Of a stretch of DNA of 64,000 nt, positions 25,253 through 33,914 are shown piece after piece. The DNA comes from Bacillus_CJ salitolerans. GTDB taxonomy: Bacteria > Bacillota > Bacilli > Bacillales > SA4. The notes beneath the pieces are model-generated. The model was not told the origin of the DNA and made no database searches. It saw only the letters and a list, made by a program, of their open reading frames with translations. The stretch spans positions 62,001 to 126,000 of the forward strand of contig NZ_JBHUEM010000055.1 in NCBI RefSeq assembly GCF_042680805.1, in the 5' to 3' direction. Numbering within the stretch: the first letter of the stretch is position 1; each line of letters begins with the position of its first letter. The translations under genes were made by a program, and so were the position numbers.

Positions 25253-27234
25253 TTACTCATCTCCATATCACTAAAAGAAAAGTATTTATTAATTATATTT
25301 GTTTCTTTTCTCTCAACGTTAAACTCCAACATGTACTGTTTAGCTACATGCGAAGCAAGTAACTCATAATGGTCTTTGTCAATTTCAGTATCAGTTGAAA
25401 GAATAATTGCTTGTCTTCCACAGTTAGGAATAAATTCTGTTAAGAGTGCATTCTTATGTGTCTTATCTAATCTACCTAGTAAAGTGTCAAAAATAAAAGG
25501 AACTTTACGACCAGAGCATTTAAAGATTGACCAAATTATTGAAATAAGTAATATTTGTTTTTCTCCTGCTGATAATGTTGCTTTCTCGATTTGGTCCTTT
25601 TGAGAGTCTAATAGGATTACATTATAAGTGTCGTTATCAATTAAAATAGAAGATATATAGTTATGTTTTCTCAAAATCCTTTTTATCATGGTTGATGCTT
25701 CTATCTGGACTTGTTGAAGCTTTTTCTTTAATTGTATTTCTCTAAAACGTCTACTTAAACTAATGATTTTTTGTGATTCTAAGAAAGAGCTTTTTGTCTT
25801 TTCATTATCTTTTAATATGCTTTGTATTTTATCAATGGAAGTTGTCAGTTCATCTAGCTCAATTTTTAATTCATCCAAGTGTAATTGTTCATTATTTAGT
25901 TCTATATCAATTTCCACTATTAGAGTTTGATTTTTTTCCATTCGTTGAATCATTTCTGTAAATTCGTTTGAAGAGTCATGGACATTCAACTTCTCTCTTA
26001 ATTCCTGGTGCGCCATAAGTTTTTTCTTGTTTTCTTCTATAAGAGATAAACTTTCTAGATTATAATTATTAGAAAGTTTAAAATATATGTTTTCTATTAA
26101 GCCACTTTCTGAATTTGATGCACCATGAATTTGATATATTTCCGATTTAGGCTGCATTACTTTTAGAAATTGCTCTCTAAGCTCAGTGCTGAGTTTTGTA
26201 TCCAAAGAAGAGGATGTCAATTGAATAATATTTTTCATAGTTTCATCTGACAGTTTTTGATCTAACTGTTTAAATAACTGTAATGATTCTTCGTTCTTGA
26301 TCTGTTCTCTTGTTTCAGATAGAAGTTTTCTAGTTAAATAGAAGGGGAGTAAGTTAGCGACAAACTCTCTAATCTTCTCCTGGTTTTGTTTTCTCAATAA
26401 TTCAATGTTATGCATTTCTTGAATTATTAAATCCCTCTCAGACTTAACGAGTCCACCATATTGTTCAAAATCTTGTTTCAACTGGCTATACTCATCACTA
26501 AGGTTACTTCTATTTTCTTCTAGGTGTTTAATCTTATTTGAAGAAGAGAAAATAAGAGCTCTAATCTCTTTATCTCTATTATTTAATTCAAATAATTCTT
26601 TTTCAATAGACTCCATTTTTTGTGGATCAATGGATTGGTTTGCGTAGGTTTCCAAATCATTCTCTAATGTTTCAAATAGATCCAGGTTAAATACTACTCT
26701 CGAAAGGGTATTTAAATAATCAGATAGTAAATTTTCATTAACAATTCTAGCAATTTCCTCACCGTCGAATAAACATAACTCTAATAGTTGGGGAGGCATA
26801 ATTTCTTTTAATTTTGTTTGAAACAACTCTTTATCATATTCAGATAGATGCCTCTTGTTTGCTATAACTTCAAAGGATTCCTTAATAGAAGTCCCTTTCA
26901 AACTCCAATGACGGATCAGGGTATAGTCTACTTGTTCTAAATCTTCGGTTAAAGTAAAGTTTATCTTGATCTTATAATCATTTTCATTTGATTTCTTTGT
27001 ACTATTATTTAAAAAACTATTAATTCTCTTAAAATACTCAGTGTTTTCTGTTTTATAACCATATCCATAAGCGCCGAATAATCCAAGTTTAATTGCATTT
27101 AAGAGTGTAGTTTTTCCTGCACCATTTTCTCCGCCTATTAATATAACATTCTTGTCTTGATTAGGACGAAAGTCAAACTTGTGATTTCCTTTATATGCTC
27201 CAATATTAGTCAGTTGTATTTCATTTATAATCAT
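25249..27234 (-). CDS. dndD: DndD, SMC-like ATPase of phosphorothioation
   Basis: A 661-aa ATPase of the SMC/Rad50-like group. Walker A GENGAGKT is at residues 35-42, the FDGEE motif near residue 175, and the C-terminal ABC signature LSAGEKQ with Walker B PFIFDTLLGRLD near 555-600. The two halves are joined by a long coiled coil (about 190-530) with no CXXC zinc hook. DndD is thought to act with DndC and DndE to open or nick DNA for sulfur insertion. It overlaps dndE and lies 18 bases after dndC. The paralogue at 39510 shares the ends but not the coiled coil. Confidence 0.94.
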   Translation of the reverse strand: MIINEIQLTNIGAYKGNHKFDFRPNQDKNVILIGGENGAGKTTLLNAIKLGLFGAYGYGYKTENTEYFKRINSFLNNSTKKSNENDYKIKINFTLTEDLEQVDYTLIRHWSLKGTSIKESFEVIANKRHLSEYDKELFQTKLKEIMPPQLLELCLFDGEEIARIVNENLLSDYLNTLSRVVFNLDLFETLENDLETYANQSIDPQKMESIEKELFELNNRDKEIRALIFSSSNKIKHLEENRSNLSDEYSQLKQDFEQYGGLVKSERDLIIQEMHNIELLRKQNQEKIREFVANLLPFYLTRKLLSETREQIKNEESLQLFKQLDQKLSDETMKNIIQLTSSSLDTKLSTELREQFLKVMQPKSEIYQIHGASNSESGLIENIYFKLSNNYNLESLSLIEENKKKLMAHQELREKLNVHDSSNEFTEMIQRMEKNQTLIVEIDIELNNEQLHLDELKIELDELTTSIDKIQSILKDNEKTKSSFLESQKIISLSRRFREIQLKKKLQQVQIEASTMIKRILRKHNYISSILIDNDTYNVILLDSQKDQIEKATLSAGEKQILLISIIWSIFKCSGRKVPFIFDTLLGRLDKTHKNALLTEFIPNCGRQAIILSTDTEIDKDHYELLASHVAKQYMLEFNVERKETNIINKYFSFSDMEMSK

Positions 27235-27252
27235 TTAACTAACCCTCATTTT

Positions 27253-28848
27253 TTATAATAAATGTAAATAGTCTTGTTTTAATGCCTTACCTAATTCCTC
27301 AGTTAAGCCACGTCTTACTTTATATCCCGAATATTCCTTTTCAATAGAGATTAGTTTTTTAACAACGTTCAGATCAACCTTGAATTGATCACATAAAAAC
27401 TCAAGATCTGAAATTTGATCTTTATCAAATAGAGGTCGATCATCAATTTCCCAATCTAATGAATATCCTAAAACCTCTTCAAATAATGCAGGAATTGGGT
27501 CTTCCCATTCACCATTTTTAAACCATATCCTGCGTATCTCTTTTAATTCATCTACACTTATTAACTGGTAGTGAGGATCTTCCGGATGATTTAGTTCCCT
27601 TTGTATTGTTAATAATTTTATAAGGATCTCTTTTCTAGCTTCCATCGTAAAAGGTCCAAGGCCAAGCTGAGCGTATTTAGTTTCATTGACGCCCTCTAGG
27701 CTTGTCTCTGTATAAGTAACCAAGAGCTTTTGGTCCTCAGATGTACTTAGATCTATTTCATTTTCAGAGATGTAATTACTTAAATTATCTTTATCAACTA
27801 TTGTATAGTCTTCAAAAGGTATTAGCTGTTTAGGTCTATTAGATTTTTTTGGTATTAATACATAGGATTTATTATTAATCTCTTGGATTTTAACTTCATT
27901 AAAATAAACTTGTCCGTGCTTTCGATATTTCATCCTTTTAGTTCGGTCATCTCTAATCCCTGCTAACCAATTTCGAAAATCTAAGAGTGGCTTCATCCAA
28001 TCATGACCGCTCTGTATAAATCCATTTAAGGCTTTATCTTCACTTACAACTGTACAAACCCAGCAACCAAAACGGCTATTTCCGCATGAACCAGCCTTAT
28101 CTTTAGTAGATTTATCAACTACAAGAGGGCACTCACCACTGCTTGAATCTTGGTATAAGCGATGAAGTTCAAAGTTGTCATCACCCCATGGTGATGGGTA
28201 GCTTAGTAAGTAATCCCATACATCATCAAGAGTAAAGTTCCTAATAGGTGCAAAAACATATGCATTTGAAAGGGTTGAATGCTTCATAAATGTTTTCCCC
28301 TCAACTGTGTGAGAACGTATTACATTGCCACGAGTAGCACTTTCATCTTCACGAACACCTAGAACCATAATCACTTCCCCAAATGCTGATACCTTATCCA
28401 TAATGAATTGATTTGCTGGGTCAATTTTTAATCTGTCTGTACACCATCTAAATGATTGATTAGGGGAAGGATATCCTTTACCTATTATATTTACCCAGAA
28501 TGACTGTTTAATCATAGGTTTTACTTTATGGGTTTCAATTGGTAAATCTCTACTTAATGCTTCATCCTGGATCCTTCTTAATGTCTTATTTATGGAATTA
28601 ATAATCAAGGGTGTTTCAACGAGAGTATCTGATGAAATTACAAATACCTTTTTATGTAATTCTTCTTTTGGCAATTCGTTAATAGCCTCAAATACAAGTT
28701 GAACTACAACGGTAGAATCCTTTCCACCACTATAACCAACAACCCAAGGACGGTTATCTTCTTTATATGCTTTTTGAATTCGTTCCTTTGTTTCCTTTAT
28801 AAAGGATTGTGATTTATTTAATTGGTTACTTATTAGACCATTAATCAT
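27253..28848 (-). CDS. dndC: DndC, PAPS-reductase-like sulfurtransferase with Fe-S cluster
   Basis: A 531-aa protein related to PAPS reductase and the ATP-pyrophosphatase superfamily. The nucleotide-binding P-loop is SGGKDS at residues 40-45. Cysteines in SFRWCTDRLK, GECPLV and GSCGNSRFGCWVC can ligate the 4Fe-4S cluster expected in DndC. It activates the DNA phosphate and receives sulfur from DndA. ATG at 28848 lies one base after the dndB stop, with its ribosome binding site (GGAGTAG) inside dndB. The C-terminal 200 residues are less conserved. Confidence 0.95.
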   Translation of the reverse strand: MINGLISNQLNKSQSFIKETKERIQKAYKEDNRPWVVGYSGGKDSTVVVQLVFEAINELPKEELHKKVFVISSDTLVETPLIINSINKTLRRIQDEALSRDLPIETHKVKPMIKQSFWVNIIGKGYPSPNQSFRWCTDRLKIDPANQFIMDKVSAFGEVIMVLGVREDESATRGNVIRSHTVEGKTFMKHSTLSNAYVFAPIRNFTLDDVWDYLLSYPSPWGDDNFELHRLYQDSSSGECPLVVDKSTKDKAGSCGNSRFGCWVCTVVSEDKALNGFIQSGHDWMKPLLDFRNWLAGIRDDRTKRMKYRKHGQVYFNEVKIQEINNKSYVLIPKKSNRPKQLIPFEDYTIVDKDNLSNYISENEIDLSTSEDQKLLVTYTETSLEGVNETKYAQLGLGPFTMEARKEILIKLLTIQRELNHPEDPHYQLISVDELKEIRRIWFKNGEWEDPIPALFEEVLGYSLDWEIDDRPLFDKDQISDLEFLCDQFKVDLNVVKKLISIEKEYSGYKVRRGLTEELGKALKQDYLHLL

Positions 28849-28849
28849 T

Positions 28850-29947
28850 TTATACTACTCCTTGGAAAAATTTTTCTTCTAGTGTTAACTCTGATTCTGT
28901 TAAGGGTAAGTTAACTAGCTGCTTTATTCTATTTGAGGTGAGCTGTATTGTATATGAGGTTTTTTGTATACGACCATTATGATTGTAAGCTCTACCTAAC
29001 CAATCCCCTGTATTACTTCTGTTCCAATCAATTTTAGAAAGTTTGTATATATAGCTTGTCCAATCATGTTCATGATAGTTTCGTAAATAATGTCCTACTA
29101 GTCCTAGTGACTCAATAAAAACCCCATGGCCAACTATAAAATTTGATCTTAACTCTCTTGGTGAAAGCTCTTTGTCAAAAACCATGTTCCATTCTGTTAT
29201 TGAATCACACAGTACTATCCAAAACTCTCTTAAAAACTTATCTTCCTCGGATGTGATCTCATCACCCTTAGATTTTCCTAATAGTTTTAGATTCGTATTG
29301 AAGATATGATTTAAGGCTAAGATTTTAGGTGAATTCTTTGACAAGGAAACTCTCTCTTTATCTGTGTATCTATTCAGCAGGGGAATTGTTGCAATAATTT
29401 CCTTAGTAACCATTGCTAATTGGTCTCTATGGTCGTATAAAATTCCAATAGAAGAAGTAGTGTTGACTGCATGGCGGTTTAGATCTGAAAAAATTTGTTG
29501 AGACTTTCTAAGTCCCTCATCATGAAAGAACACTACCGAAATAGTTTCATTACCTAACTCGGGTGAGATTTTTAATGCTTCTTCAATAGCAGCCCGTCTA
29601 TGCTGTCCGTCATTGATTAAGAACCTAGCATCTAAAGCTATTCTCAACTGTCCAAGGTCATTAGAAGTAGAATCATTATTATATGGAATAAATTTAATTT
29701 CTCCATCAATGGATGCTGTAATAGATGAAAAAACATAATCATGCTGATTATCAACTATGTAACTAGTCATTTCAGGTATCCTAGCTTTATTAAGTATCCT
29801 TTGTGATCTGTGCTCAGGTGGAATTTCCTCTTCATCAAATAGAAATATTTTAGGAATTATTCGTAGAGGACACATTGCAACATAATATTCTTTGTTGGCT
29901 TGAACACCTCTAATAGCGGGGAAATTATAACTAAAGGTAGAGTCCAT
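28850..29947 (-). CDS. dndB: DndB, DGQHR-domain regulator of phosphorothioation
   Basis: A 365-aa protein with DGQHR at residues 113-117 in FLINDGQHRRAAIEEAL and the family block FSDLNRHAVNTTSSIGILYD. In studied systems DndB is not needed for sulfur incorporation. It limits or positions modification and represses the dnd operon. It is the first gene of the operon, with AGGAGG (minus strand, 29955-29960) seven bases before its ATG. The promoter and palindrome directly upstream suit autoregulation. Confidence 0.93.
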   Translation of the reverse strand: MDSTFSYNFPAIRGVQANKEYYVAMCPLRIIPKIFLFDEEEIPPEHRSQRILNKARIPEMTSYIVDNQHDYVFSSITASIDGEIKFIPYNNDSTSNDLGQLRIALDARFLINDGQHRRAAIEEALKISPELGNETISVVFFHDEGLRKSQQIFSDLNRHAVNTTSSIGILYDHRDQLAMVTKEIIATIPLLNRYTDKERVSLSKNSPKILALNHIFNTNLKLLGKSKGDEITSEEDKFLREFWIVLCDSITEWNMVFDKELSPRELRSNFIVGHGVFIESLGLVGHYLRNYHEHDWTSYIYKLSKIDWNRSNTGDWLGRAYNHNGRIQKTSYTIQLTSNRIKQLVNLPLTESELTLEEKFFQGVV

Positions 29948-29960
29948 ATATTAACCTCCT

Positions 29961-29974
29961 ATTACGTACGTAAT
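29961..29974. promoter_or_regulatory. Perfect palindrome, candidate dnd operator
   Basis: ATTACGTACGTAAT lies between the dndB ribosome binding site and the -10 box, in the first bases of the expected transcript. It contains TACG and CGTA half-sites. A protein bound here would block the dnd promoter. DndB or a related DGQHR protein is the obvious candidate, by inference. Confidence 0.55.
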
Positions 29975-29985
29975 CTATTAAATTG

Positions 29986-30014
29986 ATTATAACTCTAATA
30001 GAATCAATATTCAA
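29986..30014 (-). promoter_or_regulatory. Sigma-A promoter of the dndBCDEA operon
   Basis: On the minus strand TTGAAT (30009-30014), a 17-base spacer and a perfect TATAAT (29986-29991) lie 39 bases before the dndB start. It overlaps an inverted repeat ATTGATT...AATCAAT (29982-30008). Confidence 0.65.
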
Positions 30015-30183
30015 TAAAAAAGACGAACCTTCATTCGTATTTTTCTAGAAACCTTTACATCGAGATTTAATATACAACTCATGTGATCAAACTTACATTT
30101 TATGTTAAAATCTTTATTAAGATAAACACTAAATTAATTTTAATAAAAATCTAAAAAATGATCTTCGATTGGAGATGAATTGT

Positions 30184-32514
30184 TTGGCTGTTGAACAATA
30201 TCTATTTAAATTCTTAGAGAACCTAAATTATGTTGCAGCTGAAACTGCTAGAGATATTGAAGAACGGATTTTTGATGATCCCAAAAGTGCTGTGATGAAC
30301 GCTAGGGTATTTGCAGAAGAGATTGTAAAAGATGTGTTTAGAAAGGAAGAGATTGACTATTCACATCTTACTACTCATTTTGAACGTATTAATTACTTGG
30401 CTAGAGAAGGATTTCTAGAAAAGGGTACTCAGCAGGCATTAGCGGAAATTAGATTAACAGGTAACAAGGCACTCCATGACGCCACATTTAGACCTGACAT
30501 TCTAGAGGCTATTAAAATTTTTAAGGAAATGTATAAGCTTGGAACTTGGTTTGCGGAAGTATACTCATCAGACATTTCTATTCCATCCTATAAAGATCCA
30601 ATTCCTCCACAAAAAGGCTTAGGAATGGATGACGTTCAAAATATGATTGAACAAGCATTATCTGGTAAATTGAGTCAATACCTAAATCTTAAAAACGAAG
30701 ACAATAATACAGTTAAAGAACAAGAGGGCCAAACAGATAACGAATCAAAAGTTTCAGGGAATGATGATCAGCAAGAGAACAAAGTAATAACATTAAATCT
30801 TAATCTACCAGAAGGACGTAGTTATCTATTAAGAGAATTAAAGCGACTTCAAGAATCATCACAAGAAGCGGTTGAAAATTCAAACTCATTTAGTAAATTT
30901 AAGGATTATATGCATGTGGCACGAGAGATTCAGAAGGATTTTGAAGAAATGATCACTATTACTAAGGATAGTGATAGAGCAGAACTAATCTTACTAACCG
31001 GAAGTGTAGGAGATGGAAAGTCTCACTTATTAGCCTATTACAATGAAAAACAGCGAGAAGTTATGAATAAGTTTGAAATATTAAACGATGCTACTGAAAG
31101 TTTTAGCCCAAATAAAAATGCATTGGAGACTCTCTCCGAGCTCTTAGATGGTTTTTCTGATCAAAAAATTGAATTGTCAAAAGATAAAGTTATATTAGCA
31201 ATCAACCTTGGGATCCTTCATAACTTTTTATCTTATGAACATGAAGGAAAGAGTTTCAATAAATTAAAGGGCTTTATTGAAGAAAGTGGTTTGTTTACAC
31301 AAAAAGTAACAACGAAGTATAGTGAAGAATCTTTCCATTTAATAGGTTTTAGTGATTATCAATCCTATGAGCTTACAAATGGAGGTCCTAAGTCTTCCTT
31401 TTATTTAAAAATTTTCCAAAAGGTTTTCTCTAATGATTCTAATAATCCATTCTATATTAGTTACCAAGAAGACCTTAAGAATAATGTAAAGGGAGTAATA
31501 CATGAAAATTTTGAATTTCTAATGGATAAGAACATTCAAAATGAAATTATTCAGTTAATCATTCAGGGTATAGTTCGAAATAAACTAGTTATTTCTGCAA
31601 GAGCCTTCTATAATTTCATTGCGGATTTAGTGATACCTGAAGGTTATTCTGAAATCTTAGATTTTGAATGGAACCATTTTGAAAAGATTAACAATACCGT
31701 TCCACACTTACTTTTTAAGAGACGCGAACGTTCTGTTATTTTAAAAACAATGTCAGAACTTGACCCCATTCATATTCGCTCACAAGCTATTGATCAGATC
31801 TTTATTGACATTAATACGTTAAATGATTGGGATAAGATTATTGAAAAATATTCAAACAACTATATCGCAAAAGAATGGCTTGGACCTATTGCTTATCAGT
31901 CAGAGAATTTTAATGGTTTAACTTCAGAGTTTAGCCAATTACTTGTTAGACTGGCTTATTTGACCAATAATTCTTTTGCTGAAGAAGTGATTCCATCCTC
32001 TTACAAAAATTATATGAAGTATTTATACTCATTTAACAAGGTTGAACAAAGGCAAATCGCAACTTTTTATAAAGAAATTATTCAAACAATTTTCAAATGG
32101 AGAGGTAGTCCCAAGACTGGCTATATTTATATAAATAAGCCAATTGAGAAATTTCGAATAGCCCAGGAGCTATCTTTAAAACCAAAGATGGATCATTTAT
32201 CTCCAAATAATAATGATATATTAACTAGTTTTAAGCAAACTTTGACTATTGTGTTCTCAGACAAACAAGAAAGAGAGAATTTAACTCTTGAAGTTGATTA
32301 TCCCTTATACGAGCTCTTATCCAATGTACAAAGAGGGTATTGTCCAAATAAGAAGGATGAAGAGGATGCTATTAAATTTGTTGAGTTTTTAGACCAAATT
32401 ATGAAATTTGGTAACAAGTCTAATGAGGTGTTAGTTCATATACCAACAGAGAACAAACAATATGTTCTATCAAAGGGTCTCTTTGATGGATATACATTTG
32501 AAAAGGTGCTGTGA
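30184..32514 (+). CDS. dptF: DptF, ATPase of phosphorothioate-dependent restriction, with DUF4145 domain
   Basis: About 776 aa. Residues 1 to about 130 match DUF4145 (IEERIFDDPKSAVMNARVFA, then EIRLTGNKALHDA with Arg and His spaced as in HEPN-like helical domains), as found at the N-terminus of HsdR restriction subunits. After a polar linker comes a P-loop ATPase domain with LTGSVGDGKSHLL (Walker A). DptF, DptG and DptH together attack DNA lacking phosphorothioate. TTG at 30184 is preferred since GGAG at 30171-30174 gives correct spacing; ATG 30175 and TTG 30169 are alternatives. It is divergent from dndB and overlaps or abuts dptG. Confidence 0.88.
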   Translation: MAVEQYLFKFLENLNYVAAETARDIEERIFDDPKSAVMNARVFAEEIVKDVFRKEEIDYSHLTTHFERINYLAREGFLEKGTQQALAEIRLTGNKALHDATFRPDILEAIKIFKEMYKLGTWFAEVYSSDISIPSYKDPIPPQKGLGMDDVQNMIEQALSGKLSQYLNLKNEDNNTVKEQEGQTDNESKVSGNDDQQENKVITLNLNLPEGRSYLLRELKRLQESSQEAVENSNSFSKFKDYMHVAREIQKDFEEMITITKDSDRAELILLTGSVGDGKSHLLAYYNEKQREVMNKFEILNDATESFSPNKNALETLSELLDGFSDQKIELSKDKVILAINLGILHNFLSYEHEGKSFNKLKGFIEESGLFTQKVTTKYSEESFHLIGFSDYQSYELTNGGPKSSFYLKIFQKVFSNDSNNPFYISYQEDLKNNVKGVIHENFEFLMDKNIQNEIIQLIIQGIVRNKLVISARAFYNFIADLVIPEGYSEILDFEWNHFEKINNTVPHLLFKRRERSVILKTMSELDPIHIRSQAIDQIFIDINTLNDWDKIIEKYSNNYIAKEWLGPIAYQSENFNGLTSEFSQLLVRLAYLTNNSFAEEVIPSSYKNYMKYLYSFNKVEQRQIATFYKEIIQTIFKWRGSPKTGYIYINKPIEKFRIAQELSLKPKMDHLSPNNNDILTSFKQTLTIVFSDKQERENLTLEVDYPLYELLSNVQRGYCPNKKDEEDAIKFVEFLDQIMKFGNKSNEVLVHIPTENKQYVLSKGLFDGYTFEKVL

Positions 32515-32516
32515 GA

Positions 32517-33914
32517 ATGAGAATTTTAGTAGAAGAATTAGACAAATTACTAAAAGAGAATAAAGATAAAACAGGTGTGGTGCATGATACGGGGAGAATA
32601 AAGGGGGTACTCCCTTTTAATTCTAGTAAAAGAACAACGGTGATGAGAGACAGGTATGATAAAGTACTTGGGGAATTCACTAGAATTATATCTAATGTTC
32701 AACTTCCAGAATTAGATGATGAAGCTGAAATTGAGTATGAAGAAATTAATCCTATAGCCTCAAAGGTTTCAGATGAAGTAGAGTGTGATAATGAAGACAT
32801 CCGTTTAGATCTTAATCTTTTCTTAAACTCATATCTATTTAGCGAAGATAATGAATTCAAGTCTATCCATCCCTATATATTTAATTACACTCCTTTGTCA
32901 AAACAGAAGCCTAAGAGGAGTGAAGAGGAAAGAATTGCTAGGTTTATGATAAATGCTTTAATCGACGATATAACAAACTTCCAAAGTTTATTCTTTGATA
33001 AACAGGGAGAGGATATCCTAACTACCCTAGTTTTGGATAACCTAGGAGAATTGAAAGAACGTAAAACTGAGAACATAAAATATAAATCGCTACTACCAAT
33101 TCTTATAGATATGTTTAAAGAAGATTTTGATTTCCTAAGTAAACGTCGCGATTATTTCATGGAACAATATCCTCTACTTGTTAAGTATTACTACTTCTTA
33201 TATATTTCCCAGCTTGCGTTAAAATTTCATAAGTATGAAACTGCTGACTACGAGAAGGTGGATCCGTCCTATTTTGCTCTTGATTGGGAAACAGGAGTTA
33301 ACAAGAGAAGGAAAGCTGTATCTGTTGGGGGATATAAAACTCTAAGGGAGAGATCAAAAGAGCTCTTTATCCATATACATGTTATGTCTCACTTAAGTTA
33401 TAACTCTAAAAATGAAGATGAATTTCTAACGTATGTAGATATCCTGGGTGAGCTTAAAACTGCAGATGAGAAAAGACAATTTATTGGAAGTCTAAATAAT
33501 TGGATCAAAATTTATCATGAAAAGGCTAAATTAAACTTGCCACTCAAAGATATCACTACTCTATCTGAAGGTTTTTCCCAATTGTTTAAATGTTTAGAGC
33601 AAGGGATGAATAAGCAAGTATACGAAAGATATGGTGAATCAATAGAAGATCCTGCAATTAAGAGTTTCTTAAAACATAGAGGAAGTCATGGATATACATT
33701 AAATATTACTCAGGAATTGTTGTTATTACTTACTGCTATTAGTGTTAAGGACCAAAGGATTCCCCTAAAAAAGTTATTTGAAGAATTTGAAAAGCGCGGA
33801 ATAGCTTTAGACCGCTATTCAATGAAAGAAGTTACAGACCTTTTAGACAGCTTAAATTTGATTGAAAAGAAAAGTGATAGTGGTGATGCCCAATATGTTA
33901 AACCAATACTATAA
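32517..33914 (+). CDS. dptG: DptG, phosphorothioate-dependent restriction protein
   Basis: A 465-aa protein between dptF and dptH, the fixed position of dptG. Recognisable stretches are GRIKGVLPFNSSKRTTVMRD near the N-terminus, RRDYFMEQYPLLVKYYYFLY (about 205-225) and the C-terminal helix-turn-helix-like KGIALDRYSMKEVTDLLDS pattern. It is part of the DptFGH restriction complex; no enzymatic motif is visible. ATG at 32517 is preferred, with AAAAGGTG eight bases upstream; GTG 32511 overlaps the dptF stop. Confidence 0.87.
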   Translation: MRILVEELDKLLKENKDKTGVVHDTGRIKGVLPFNSSKRTTVMRDRYDKVLGEFTRIISNVQLPELDDEAEIEYEEINPIASKVSDEVECDNEDIRLDLNLFLNSYLFSEDNEFKSIHPYIFNYTPLSKQKPKRSEEERIARFMINALIDDITNFQSLFFDKQGEDILTTLVLDNLGELKERKTENIKYKSLLPILIDMFKEDFDFLSKRRDYFMEQYPLLVKYYYFLYISQLALKFHKYETADYEKVDPSYFALDWETGVNKRRKAVSVGGYKTLRERSKELFIHIHVMSHLSYNSKNEDEFLTYVDILGELKTADEKRQFIGSLNNWIKIYHEKAKLNLPLKDITTLSEGFSQLFKCLEQGMNKQVYERYGESIEDPAIKSFLKHRGSHGYTLNITQELLLLLTAISVKDQRIPLKKLFEEFEKRGIALDRYSMKEVTDLLDSLNLIEKKSDSGDAQYVKPIL

